Assembly: GCA_008638375.1 (NCBI GenBank)
Contig: CM018037.1
Coordinates: 29,820,576-29,884,575 of the forward strand
Origin: Nyssa sinensis
Lineage: Eukaryota > Streptophyta > Magnoliopsida > Cornales > Nyssaceae
Direction: 5' to 3'
Length of the DNA stretch: 64,000 nt
Position 1 is the first letter of the stretch. Every line of letters starts with the position of its first letter. The notes under the pieces are model-generated. The model did no database searches. It had not been told where the DNA came from and worked only from the letters and a program-made list of their open reading frames with translations. Positions 11,824-21,590 of this stretch are shown here, piece by piece. A program made the position numbers and the translations under genes.

Positions 11824-11871
11824 ATAGGTCTCACTCATCTGCACTCATCTTCTTATAAGAGTGAGACCTAT
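11824..11871. repeat. Perfect 13-bp inverted repeat
   Basis: ATAGGTCTCACTC (11,824-11,836) pairs perfectly with GAGTGAGACCTAT (11,859-11,871) across a 22-base loop. It is probably the core of a small MITE rather than a terminator, since no gene ends here. Confidence 0.6.
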
Positions 11872-12159
11872 CATTATGGGGTCTACTAATAAATTTCACT
11901 CGTAGGAGAGGATGTGCATAAGATAAGTATAGTATAGAGACATGGACATCAAAACATTATTCTTAAAATACCTATCAAGCAAAAATAGTTTTATGAAAAA
12001 ATTATTGTATAATTCGGGACTAATGGTACTGACTATTCATAAAATGCCAGGACAGTAAGATGTTGAAAATTACAGAGGATAATAAAATAATTTCTGTATT
12101 AATGGTATCTTATGATTGGTGATCAATAGTCCCCATTATACAGAAAGGTCTTATTATAA

Positions 12160-12325
12160 AGATTTTTTTAAATAAATTTAACATATAAAGTGATAATATA
12201 TTTTTTTAATAATATTTTATTATATATATATATTATGTTTTATTAAAAAAAATTATACCATATATAATAAAATACTATTAAAATAATAGTCACTCTACAG
12301 AACATATTCAAGAATTTTCTCTCCC
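12160..12325. repeat. Dispersed AT-rich repeat, copy 1
   Basis: It shares with 15,690-15,850 a colinear sequence: AAAT(A/G)A(A/G)TTTAA, then ATATTTTATTA, then TTTATTAAAAAAA, then ATAATA(A/G)AATAC, and the end segment TCAAGAATTTTC. It is palindrome-like within itself, as many MITEs are. Confidence 0.5.
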
Positions 12326-12444
12326 TCTTTCTTGTACTAGCTAAGGTCTTGTACTAGCTAAGGTACGTGACAGGGCATTGTCATAGCTATCCCAGATGGC
12401 AAGCATTGAGAGAATGACTACTAATAATAAATATTAATAAAATA

Positions 12445-12492
<48 letters not shown>

Positions 12493-13828
12493 GGGGAGGG
12501 GGACCAAATGCTTTACTTGACTTTAAAATTGACGTGATAAGGGATGACCAGAGAGATTGTTTCCTACACGGACAAAAGACAAAACTTTTGAAGTGATCAA
12601 GCAAGCTTGGTCTATGATAGAAATGTTTTAATCATTTGTTTATGTACAACTAGACACAATGGCGCTGGAAACATTTTGCACAGAAAAATTGTTAACATAT
12701 CCCTTTGAATGAAACAGAGTCTCAACAAATGAAATGGCATGCATCCCCTTAGATTTTAATAGAAAATTTTAAATTCAACTTTATATGTGAAATCAATCTT
12801 CACAAGCACCTGTCTTATTTAATATGTTTTGTCTCATATAATTAGCATTATTCATGGATGGACCTCTCTTTCACACTTGTATCATCACTATATATAAATA
12901 GTATCATTTCATGATTGAAGGTCGAACACTGTACATTAATTCGTGTAATTGTCACATAATCACGTGACGTGATAATTTTATTGAATAATTTTTTCGTTAC
13001 AAAATTTAATCATTCAATCAGGTCATTAGGATTTCTCCCCCCCAACCCACCTCCCCTCCTCGACATCAATACACTATTGTTTATGTTGAGATGAGAAATT
13101 CGTCATGTCATTAGATAAAATGTCTGATTTTTAAGGAACAAAAAAAATAATACTTGACTTATATGATAAGATGTGATTAATGAAGTTTATGTACTAAGTC
13201 AATAGACCCGGTTCATTAAAGAGCTTTTCATTAACATTAGTTTCATCATGCATGAACTTTGAATCATGAAAATAATTGCATGAATCTAACAAAGAAATTA
13301 TTTAATGAAATAGTCACTTTAACTGGTCATATGATGTGGTGTGATCATTTTTTACAAATTCAAATTATTTTGATAATCATAAAAATAAAAAATTATTAAT
13401 ATTTGTGAGAGACAATTATACGGTATAAGATGATGAGCTGGAGACTACCGTGGACCCAGAAAATATGGGTAAAAAAAGAAAAGAAAAAAGCACCACCAAT
13501 ACAATGACTTTGAAGCAAATCTGCTAAATGACAACAGAGTAACTTCAGTGAAAGAGCCAAATGAGAGCAGCTATAACACCTCACCTTCCAACACCACCAA
13601 GAAGACTTTATCAGTTGTGCTTTTTCTCTTCCTCGTAGATTCTGTAGTAGCTTTCACGCATTCAATTTGAATATAGAGATAACGTATCTAATTAAGCCTC
13701 CTCGTCTATATGTATCTCTTCTTCCTCCTCCATTAGAACTCCTGTATATCGAAACCCACCTGTTACTCTCAACTTGGTTTTGTCCCTTTTCTCTTGATCA
13801 AGCATCTCAATATTCTCAGCAGTACTTG

Positions 13829-14576
13829 ATGTGGATGAAGAGCAGACATATTCTGAATTCTCATTTTCAATCATCAATGAATTCATTCAGCAGCTCGTGG
13901 GAAGAACAAGCTTTCGCCAAAGACGCAGCCGGGCCTCATGGAGGATCCATAGTGGCCTCCCAGGTCTTACTCCTGTAGCTTCTGTAAAAGAGAATTCAGA
14001 TCAGCTCAAGCCCTGGGTGGTCACATGAATATCCATAGAAGAGACAGAGCAAAGCTTAAGCACTCTTTTAGCCTGCACTCAAAACATCTTCATCATCAAC
14101 ACCATAACAAGCAATCTCAGTTTTGTACCTTAGATTCCAATCCTGACCCTAATTCTAACCCTAGTTTTGCTGCATCACCTTCAGTCATATCCACCCATGT
14201 GTCTCCTTTTAATTCTTCTATTGTTCAGGAACACCAAAAGGAGATACCTTCTTCTTCCCCACCGTCATGTTCAGATTCAGATTCAGAGCCAGTCACACTT
14301 GGTATCTCAGATTCAAAAAATAGATGTGAAAAGAATACAAGGGAAGAAGAAACGACAATATTCCTGAGTCGTGATGATTACATAGAAACCAATTTGTCTG
14401 TGGGGTTGAATCTGGTTCTTTCCCAAAATATACCAATGGGTTCTGCTGGTGATGATGCAGTTAGTTATAAGAGGTATAAAACGAGTGTTCCATCATCACA
14501 ATTCTTCCTCAAACGTAGCTCCATGGAGGACTTAGACCTTGAGCTCAGACTTGGTGATCCACCAAAGGTGAAGTAG
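13829..14576 (+). CDS. C2H2 zinc-finger repressor (SUPERMAN/TAC1 type), one-base frameshift
   Basis: A nuclear DNA-binding repressor of the single-finger SUPERMAN family, which controls organ boundaries, cell division or trichomes. The N-terminal frame reads [20 protein letters not shown]. The next frame continues [20 protein letters not shown] and [16 protein letters not shown]. The zinc ligands are Cys at 13,974 and 13,983 and His at 14,022 and 14,034, with the plant-specific QALGGH motif. A Ser/Pro-rich middle leads to the C-terminal EAR motif DLDLELRLG (14,529-14,555), which recruits TOPLESS-type co-repressors. One extra G near 13,952 separates the two frames; without it the product would be about 248 residues. 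The start at 13,829 is chosen because it is in frame with the conserved SSWEEQAF; 13,877 is an alternative. The genes of this family usually lack introns. Paralogue identity is not certain. Confidence 0.85.
14529..14555 (+). other. EAR repression motif of the zinc-finger protein
   Basis: Encodes DLDLELRLG eight residues before the end of the protein. LxLxL motifs at this position are the hallmark of SUPERMAN-type active repressors. Confidence 0.85.
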
Positions 14577-14607
14577 AGTAGAGTGCAACTTTATGCACTT
14601 GAATGGA

Positions 14608-14776
14608 TATTGCTCGCTCTTTTTTTATTTTTTTATATCGGTGCGGAGCTACTTGTTTTGCACAAAAAGTACGGACATAAACTACATCGGTTCTCGAAAC
14701 GTTTTCACCTAACCTCCAACACTCCTGTAATATACTCCCAGCACTCCCGGGGATGGGGTTATATTGCTCGCTCTTT
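14608..14776 (-). mobile_element. SINE-like insertion with 16-bp target duplication
   Basis: The 16-bp sequence ATATTGCTCGCTCTTT occurs at 14,608-14,623 and again at 14,761-14,776. The 137 bp between them end, on the minus strand, in an A-rich tail (ATAAAAAAATAAAA). They contain GTTTCGAGAACC, close to the RNA polymerase III B-box GGTTCGANNCC. A long direct repeat, an A tail and a short body are typical of a retroposed SINE. It lies 32 bp behind the zinc-finger stop codon, so probably inside the 3' UTR. The family is not identified. Confidence 0.65.
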
Positions 14777-16067
14777 AATTGGGAATAAAAAGAAAGTTCT
14801 TTGTTTTTCCAATGATCTTGTCTTCTCTTTTTCCCTTTAAATCTTAGTCTAAAACTGGCAAAAGCCTCTTGTGGACTTGGTAAAATCTCTTGTAGGTAAA
14901 ACAAAGTGCTCATCTTTCGTGGATGTTACACTTATAATTGCAATATGCATCTTATATCTATTATGAAGCCAATATATATATATATATATATATATGACAG
15001 TAATTGTGTTTTTATTATCATTCTGTTGGTTGTTTGTGATGATAGAAGTTTGAAGGAGATTCATCATCTCCATGCCATTATGTCATCAAATATTGGACAT
15101 GTTTTTGTTCTAGCAAATCTATTTATATCTTGGGCACGACAACAGCTTCTAAACTCCATTGAAGCAATATTTGGCAGCATGGAATTCACTATATGGAATC
15201 TGAATTTGATGAAAAATGGTGAAGTTTGAATTAGGATAAATGTTTGGTATATCAGGTTTTGATTACCTATTTCTGTTCATGTGATTATGTATAATGGGTA
15301 TTTTTAAAATTAATGAAAAAAAGTTGATTCTTTTGTTAGCATTAGAAATCTTGAATTAGTACTGTACAGTGTATATAGTCTTTAATTTCAATTCCAAGGC
15401 ATGAATTTCATGTTGCCAAATGCAAATGAGCATTTGCTGGTGCATTTAGGATTATGATTTTCAACTGTGAATTTCAAGAAGTATATTAATTAAGTAGATC
15501 ATTTTGCGGGAGCACGCAGGTTTGGTGAGTTCTGGACAGTAGTTTTTAACTGTGATTCATTATGATGGATGTATTAGGATGCAATTTCAAGAAGTCTGTG
15601 CATGAAATTAAAAATTTGTTGCTTTAAAATAACCTCTTAATTTTTATTCGTGATCCCTACTCCAGTAATTTAGTTTTTTAAGGTTCGAAGATATTTTTAA
15701 ATGAGTTTAATATACTTTATATTAATAGTGTCATTTTAATGATATTGTGTCACATATATTATATTTTATTAAAAAAATCCTATAATATAAATAATAGAAT
15801 ACCATTAACTGTCACCTCATGTACCGAACTACTCAAGAATTTTCCTTTGTTGGTGTGTTTAATGTCAGAATGCAAATTCAAGTTTTTAGAATTGGTATGG
15901 GCAGTGAATATATTGCTGCTGAATTGGTGAGAGAAATAATTTTTCTTTTTACACTGTCAATACGATGAACCAGGAAGTACAGTAGTTGTGGCGCTAAGGA
16001 GTGAAACAACTGACAGTAACTGATATTAAATCACTTCAGCGACATCCCATAGGACTCACAGTAAAGG

Positions 16068-16101
<34 letters not shown>
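14777..16101. other. Intergenic region downstream of the zinc-finger gene
   Basis: No gene recognised. It holds a (TA)n tract at 14,972-14,994, the second copy of a dispersed AT-rich repeat at 15,690-15,850, and a (CA)n/(TA)n tract at 16,068-16,101 that served as integration target for the following retrotransposon. Confidence 0.6.
15690..15850. repeat. Dispersed AT-rich repeat, copy 2
   Basis: Colinear with 12,160-12,325 (see there); both copies end with TCAAGAATTTTC. It is probably a small MITE family. Confidence 0.5.
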
Positions 16102-16741
16102 TGATGTTGCACTTTTCAGCTCGCGATAAGTATAGGACTCCGTGACCTGTAAAACACTCAGAAAGACGATCAGAGGACCATCGGGTTGGCTCCGACGGTA
16201 GCCGCTCCGATGCTTAAGTAAGTAAAAGAATGGAATAGACGGTATTAAAAGCCAAAGAATGAGCATAAAAAATAAGGCGTATCTTTAGGGTTTAATTTAT
16301 AAGCCGTGGCTTTCCTAAGTTGATTAGGATTCGAAGCCATGAATATAGGAATTTGATCACCGGAGATTGCAGTTACCTTGCATAGAGATAACCATAGATG
16401 CCCTGAATATAGGGATTTGATTACTGGAGATTGCAGCTACCTTGCATAGAGATAACCACAGATGGTAGTTTCCTTGTTGAAGACTGCTTCCTTGTTGAAA
16501 ACCGCTTCCTTATTCCCTGCTCGGCATCCGCTAAGGTGGTGACGAGTTCTGGAATGTTGGTCTGAACCCTGTGACCTTGTTCTGGATATATATATGTTCG
16601 GCCACTTCCGACCTTGTATGATGATCTGGATGCTTGGCGTTTTTCCTTATTGGCTGAATGAGAATCATGTTGGCTGAGCATAGGTCGGATTGTGGTTACA
16701 CGTGTCAAGTGTTGATTGGCCTGTTCTTTTATGGTATATCA
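16102..16741 (-). repeat. 3' LTR of the Tat-type element
   Basis: 640 bp. It contains an internal direct repeat of about 60 bp (GAATATAGGxATTTGATxACxGGAGATTGCAGxTACCTTGCATAG, near 16,339 and 16,402) and a short TTCCTTGTTGAAxAC repeat near 16,468 and 16,486. Both are also present in the partner LTR. Confidence 0.93.
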
Positions 16742-16762
16742 GTTACTCCCCCCCCCCAAGTC
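16742..16762 (-). other. Polypurine tract
   Basis: On the minus strand CTTGGGGGGGGGGAGTAAC directly precedes the 3' LTR. It is the expected plus-strand priming site of reverse transcription. Confidence 0.8.
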
Positions 16763-16975
16763 CTAGTTTGATGCTAGCAAGCAACTAGGGCTAAGCCTTT
16801 TTCGGAAAGTCATGTGTCTTGTCCGTTCACCTTCCAAGGCTTTTATTGTGCAGCCAGAGATTAGGTCTTTTCAAGGTCATCATTGTACTGGGCTGATAGT
16901 CGGGTTTCTCGAAATCATCATTGTTCCGAACCGTCATGGCGTTTGGGATTGGTGGGTCCCTTCTGATATTGCGCT

Positions 16976-16983
16976 TATAAATA
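16976..16983 (+). promoter_or_regulatory. TATA box of antisense unit 1
   Basis: TATAAATA on the plus strand lies about 175 bp upstream of the ATG at 17,153. It is on the opposite strand to gag-pol, which indicates that the extra gene has its own promoter. This is an inference from sequence only. Confidence 0.55.
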
Positions 16984-17152
16984 CGGGATGAGATTTTGGA
17001 CTGACCTTTCCCCCGTCGTTTTCACTGTGCTAGGAGATTTTGTTCGCCATTGTTGGTTCGTGTGACCTTGAAGAGTATTGGTTCCCTGAATTAGAACAGG
17101 TTCGACTGATTTTTCCTCTTCTCTTGCTTATTTCTTCTTAAGTCTGGGAATA

Positions 17153-19074
17153 ATGTCTGCTCTTCCTGAATCCCCAACTGTGAATGAGGGAGTGGGAAAT
17201 CCTCCTGAGATGGCTGTACCGTCTTCTATGGAAGATGTGGGTAATCCTGCTCCCGAAGTTATTGGGGAGATGCCTATTGATCCTCCCACTAGTCCTGGAG
17301 TTAGGATAGTTGATGCTTTTGAGGAGCCCCGAGACAGCGCTGGGGAGACCTCTGGTAGGTCTTCCCGTAGAGAAGAGGGTGAGAGTGCTGTCACTCGGAG
17401 CCTTCTGGATGAATGGATGGTGAAATTTAAATTTCCCACGAATGTGACCTGCAGAGCGCCAGGCCCCATGGATCGTCCCTATAATGTTGAAGCCGGGGAG
17501 ATTTGTGTTTACCTTGCCTGGTTTGAAATGGGCTTGAGACTCCCATTACCGGATTTAGTCAGGCAGTTCTTTTGTTGGTTCAAGCTCTGTCCTACCAACC
17601 TGAATCTCAATAGCTGGCGGCAGCTTCTAGGGTTTGTGGTGTTAGGCCACCTGAACAAGGTGGATGTGTCTCTGGACTTGATCCGTAGTAATATGGATCT
17701 GAAGTTCAAGCAGGCAGAAGGGCCTTTTCTATATGTCCTTTGAGAAGGGGTTCCGACCCCTGACCTCTGTTCCTACTTCCAACAAGACGTGGAAGAAGTG
17801 GTACTTCTTCGTCGGAGGAGGATGGGAGCATGAAGGCTTTCAGGAATGAGAGGCCTCGTCGTTCCCTCGTGTTACAGGTCATAGGGGTGAGGCTTATTCT
17901 TTTAGACTTTCTTTTAGCCTTGTTATGCCTTCCGAACTGATGAGCTGATATGTCTTTCCTTACTTGTGTGCAGATAAGAGTGTTTGGAAGAGGCCCGACT
18001 TTACTGAAGCACTGCGGGATCAGTACCGAGCACTGCTTTTGACTCCTGACCGGGCTCATTCTGTCATTATTACTCCAGCAAACTTGATGGCTGCCCGTAA
18101 TGCAGAGCTTAAGAAGAGGTTGACGTCGAGATGGGCTGTGCCGGATGCCCCAGTGGCGGGGGAGTCTTCCTCCCGAGCTGAGCCTGATGCCCCCCTTGAA
18201 GTAAAGAGGAGGAGGTTGATTTCTGGCTCTCTTGAGCCGGCTCCTGCCGAGGCTGAAAAGGAGGTTGAACCTACCGTCCCTGTTTCGGCTGCTCCTCCTG
18301 TTTCTTCTGGTTCGAGCAGGAGGGCTAGGAAGGGGAAGGCACTTGCTACATCGTCCGAGCCGTTTAATGAGCCGGACTATCAGATCGCCAAGAGGGCGTT
18401 TGAATCAAATATGGGCTCATGGCCCGCACCGGTACAGAGGGGATGACCCCTCCAAGCTGATGACTGAGATGATGAATCTCCAGATGAAGGTAGCTTCTGA
18501 AGCTTTTTCTTGACTTTTCTGCTTGTCTATTCATTCAATCTAACCCGTCTGTCTTGCTTTACGCAGAGTATGCATAGCTTGGCTGCTCTGATGGTGACCC
18601 CCATGGGCCTTGAGGAGGCCGAGAAGTTGCGGGCTGAAGTGGAACAGATGAGGGTGGAGCTTGGGACATCCCGATCCAAAATTCAGAGCATTGAGGAGGA
18701 TCTGAAGGAAGCTACCACCAACCTTACCGTGGCAGAGTCCGAGAGGGACATAAATGCTCGGAAGGTTGTGGGGCTTGAGGCGGAGTTGGTTAATCTCCGG
18801 AGTTCCTTCGATCAGAAGGTTCAGGAGGCGACTGATCATGCCCGGGCTGAGACTGAGATGATATTAAAAGATGAAGTTGACCAGATAGGTGATGAGCTGA
18901 TCCTGTTTGGTTTTGAAAGCTTCCGAACTAGATTCCAGATTCAGTTCCCTGGCTTTGACGTTTCATCAATTGTTCCCCCTGGAACCTGCCTTATCTCGTC
19001 CTGATCCGGATAAGACGGCTGGGGCCCGTGCCCTTAACTTAGATGAGGACACAAGCCCTTCTGGGAAGTCTTGA
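17153..19074 (+). pseudogene. Antisense extra gene: PF04195-like plus coiled-coil protein
   Basis: A multi-exon gene lies on the strand opposite to pol. Exon 1 (from 17,153) encodes an acidic N-terminus. A domain follows resembling the plant 'putative gypsy-type transposon' family (PF04195): VYLAWFEMGLRLPLPDLVRQ, then NSWRQLLGFVVLG. Exon 2 (about 17,974-18,489, after TGTGCAG) carries VWKRPDFTEALRDQYRALL and a basic RRARKGK segment. Exon 3 (from 18,567, after TTTACGCAG) encodes a long coiled coil (heptads around LRAEVEQMRVELGTSRSKIQ), and the original reading ends at 19,074. Indels break the frame near 17,735, around 17,840, near 18,440 and near 18,980, so it is a pseudogene here. Antisense extra ORFs in this place are known in Tat-clade elements (Grande, Retand); their function is unknown. 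Confidence 0.75.
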
Positions 19075-19140
19075 GGCTCTATGGGTTTTTATCCCCTTTT
19101 TGTTTTTGCTATTTGATGTAATGGGCGTATACTTCTGATC

Positions 19141-19146
19141 AATAAA
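19141..19146 (+). terminator. Poly(A) signal of antisense unit 1
   Basis: AATAAA on the plus strand, 67 bp after the end of the PF04195-like gene and followed by a T-rich stretch. It fits the 3' end of an independent transcript. Confidence 0.6.
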
Positions 19147-19785
19147 ATTATTTTTCCTTCAAATTCTTCTTGTGTTCTTCCTTTTGTGTAAGTGTGGCTG
19201 CTCTAGGTCTTTTGCGTGCTAGATCAACTGTTCAGTAGTCAATAGTTGCTTTTGCGAGCTTCGATACTGGTTACTGAATGAGGGATGTAGATTAATTTCA
19301 CCTGCCTCATTATAATAAGACAAGAAAGTAAATATAATCAGATAGCTAGAGCCTGATAGAGTGGGAGTAAACCCCTGTAGATCTCTTAGGGTAGACGGCT
19401 CTGAATCAAGAGCTTGTGAAGACAACTAGGCAGCTCTGTGCTTGTCGTTATGATGCTTCGGTATGCTGAGTACTCGGGATCGGGATATATCCGAGCTGTT
19501 TGAGCTTTGAGATATGACTTGGCTTGTCATAAAAATAGTCAAGACTGGAAAATCTGAATTTTGAATAGGGGGTCTATATAATTAGACTTTGTTCCCCTTT
19601 CTGTTAATTCGGGCGCTTCGGTGTCGGACTGCGGTCTTTGTTTAGAGGGTTCCGTACCCTGTCTCTTGGCATATCGAAGAGGCACATTTAATGCGCCATT
19701 TATTTATTCGACCGTCGTTTAGGATTTCGAGGCCACTCTCTTTTTCACCGTTATGACGATTCAGTTGGGCGTCTTTTGGACTTCA
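19147..19785. other. Spacer between the two antisense units
   Basis: Internal retrotransposon sequence without a recognisable coding region; probably the upstream region of antisense unit 2. I see no repeats in it. Confidence 0.5.
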
Positions 19786-19791
19786 AGGGTC

Positions 19792-19799
19792 TATATAAA
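19792..19799 (+). promoter_or_regulatory. TATA box of antisense unit 2
   Basis: TCTATATAAATGG on the plus strand lies about 105 bp upstream of the ATG pair at 19,900. Position and sequence fit a core promoter. Confidence 0.5.
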
Positions 19800-19899
19800 T
19801 GGAAATGAGGTCATACGGTTGCGTTCATCTTTTTGATTTCAAATTGTCCCCTTGTGAGAAAGGCTTCATATGCTGCCGGAGTTTTGCCATTTGCTCGGA

Positions 19900-20423
19900 G
19901 ATGATGGGTGATTCCTTGCCTGAGTTAGGAGCGATTAAACTGTGGCCGAGAGTTAACCTTCCCCTTTTTTCAGTCTCCAAGGAAGGATTGAAGGAAATAC
20001 AAGTCTTCTTGTCTCCTCTGGCATCCCGTCGAGATTCCTCCAATTGGTGGTGTCCCTTCCTTGATTCAACCGAGGCCTGGAGCGTTGGTGATGAAGATGA
20101 AGGCGAGTTGCCTCCTCTTCCTCACGCCCTGTCAGAGACCCTCGCTCCAAGTGGTTGGGGTGAAATAGACGGTGTAAAGAAGAAGATTGAAGGTAGGGTT
20201 GCCTCCTCCCCCTTGTGACTTGGCAGGGACCCTTGCTTCAATCTGCTGGGGTGCTATGCCGATTACAAAGGTGGAGAATGAAAAGTCTCCTGAGGCCCAG
20301 AGCCCTCATCGTCCGTTGGTCATGAGACCAGTGATAGTGATGATGAAATGTCCTGGGCACTTCTTGATGCAGACTGGGGTTCAGGGCTCCTTCCCTTCAA
20401 ATGGAGTCGGCAGCGGCAGGTAA
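19900..20423 (+). CDS. Antisense unit 2, unknown protein
   Basis: A plus-strand frame starts at the ATGATG pair near 19,900 (MMGDSLPELGAIKLWPRVN) and stops at 20,218. A second frame from about 20,187 continues to 20,423. The acidic GDEDEGELPPLP segment and a following SETLAPSGWG are partly duplicated about 91 bp downstream (VGLPPPPCDLAGTLASICWG, other frame). I do not recognise a domain. It lies between a TATA box and an AATAAA signal, inside the retrotransposon, on the strand opposite to pol. A real product would be about 106 residues, or longer if an indel joins the frames. Confidence 0.45.
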
Positions 20424-20547
20424 TGGAAGTTTGGCTCTTGTGCCCCTTTATCATCCCAGGAGAAGAGCCGTTATGTTGCCAAGCGTAGCTTCCGTAATAG
20501 CTTCTGTAATGGTGTCTTTGTACTGATGTAAATCTTCTGAATTATCA

Positions 20548-20553
20548 AATAAA
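20548..20553 (+). terminator. Poly(A) signal of antisense unit 2
   Basis: AATAAA in TATCAAATAAAATTAG on the plus strand, about 125 bp after the last open frame of unit 2. Confidence 0.5.
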
Positions 20554-20844
20554 ATTAGATTTCTTCTTCTCAGATCTGATGTTGTCTGTGAATGTGCTCT
20601 TTTGTAGCTTAAACACTTTCTCGTGCATTTCTGGTTGTTCTGAAAATAAATCAAAGAAACTTAGAAGAATGCCTGAATCGAAGTACTTTACCCCTGGTTG
20701 GAACCATAGTACTTGTTGTTCATTTGACAGATAAGCCAAATAATATAAGTATCAGATCCGAGGTGTTCCGATCTGGGAAACTTTAGTTTGTAGATACTCG
20801 AACTTCTGTCTGTGGATGAGCTGAATCATAGAATCTGTAAATTG

Positions 20845-21556
20845 AAGACGGACCATGCTCGGAAGGCCTGTGTATAAGAGTAATCCAGGCTCTGTAGGCC
20901 TGCGTATGAACCAAGTATTTAAGATCTGTATATCATGGAACAGGCTCTGAAGGTCTGTGTATTATAGACGGACCAAGTACTGAGACTTGTGCATTTATGG
21001 ACCAAGTCCTAAAACTTGTACATTAATAAATGGACCGAGTAAAAACTCGTACATTATGGACCAGGCTCTGGAGGCCCGTGCATTAGTAGATGGACCGAGT
21101 AAAAACTCGTACATTATGGACCAGGCTCTAGAGGCCTGTGCATTAGTAGATGGACCGAGTAAAAACTCGTACATTATGAACCAGGCTCTAGAGGCCTGTG
21201 CATTAATAGATGGACCAAGTCATAAGACTTGTACATTAATAGATGGACCGAGTGAAAACTCGTGCATTATGGACCAGGCTCTGGAGGCTTGTGCATTAAT
21301 AGATGGACCAAGTCATAAGACTTGTGCATTAATAGATGGACCGAGTGAAAACTCGTACATTATGGACCAGGCTCTGGAGGCCTGTGCATTAATAGATGGA
21401 CCAAGTCATAAGACTTGTGCATTAATAGATGGACCGAGTGAAAACTCGTACATATGGACCAGGCTCTGGAGGCCTGTGCATTAATAGATGGACCAAGTCA
21501 TAAGACTTGTGCATTAATAGATGGACCAGCCTCTGTAGGCCTATGCATTGATTGAT
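20845..21556. repeat. Array of about 20 hairpin-forming units
   Basis: Units of 26-34 bp share the frame GGACC-stem-loop-stem-GT(A/G)CATTA(ATAGAT). At least three unit types alternate: CGAGT/aaaa/ACTCG, CAAGTC/ataa/GACTTG and AGGC(CT)/ctgg/(AG)GCCT. They build a higher-order period of about 93 bp on the right side. The left part (20,845-20,970) is degenerate. The stems differ between unit types, but each remains self-complementary. The array lies between the end of pol (21,591) and the poly(A) signal of antisense unit 2. A 165-codon plus-strand frame across it is only a by-product of the repeat length. Confidence 0.9.
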
Positions 21557-21590
21557 GAACAGTTTATGGAAGTAAAAGAAAAAAAAATCT

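Larger units (their letters stand above)
10641..13600. other. AT-rich intergenic region with microsatellites
   Basis: No gene recognised. It holds (CT)n at 10,661-10,675, (TA)n at 10,841-10,861, a (CATA)n tract followed by (TA)n at 11,249-11,300, and (AC)/(GT)n plus (TA)n at 11,370-11,412. A small tandem repeat CTTGTACTAGCTAAGGT (two copies) lies at 12,333-12,365. A 44-bp (TA)n at 12,447-12,490 is followed by a G tract. The inverted repeat at 11,824-11,871 and the shared repeat at 12,160-12,325 are listed separately. Confidence 0.6.

Noticed and set aside
13877..14028. Intron explaining the frame change in the zinc-finger gene
   Set aside because: An ATAG acceptor exists at 13,952, but no GT donor upstream keeps the conserved SSWEEQAF...GGSI residues adjacent to WPPRSY; a one-base indel is simpler.
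20987..21484. 165-codon open frame on the plus strand (GPSKNSYIMDQALEA-type repeats)
   Set aside because: It arises because the combined repeat length is a multiple of three; it is not preceded by a promoter and encodes only the hairpin array.
20845..21556. CRISPR-like regular repeat array
   Set aside because: The repeats and 'spacers' are themselves a few recurring unit types, the context is a plant retrotransposon, and no cas-like gene exists. It is a hairpin minisatellite.
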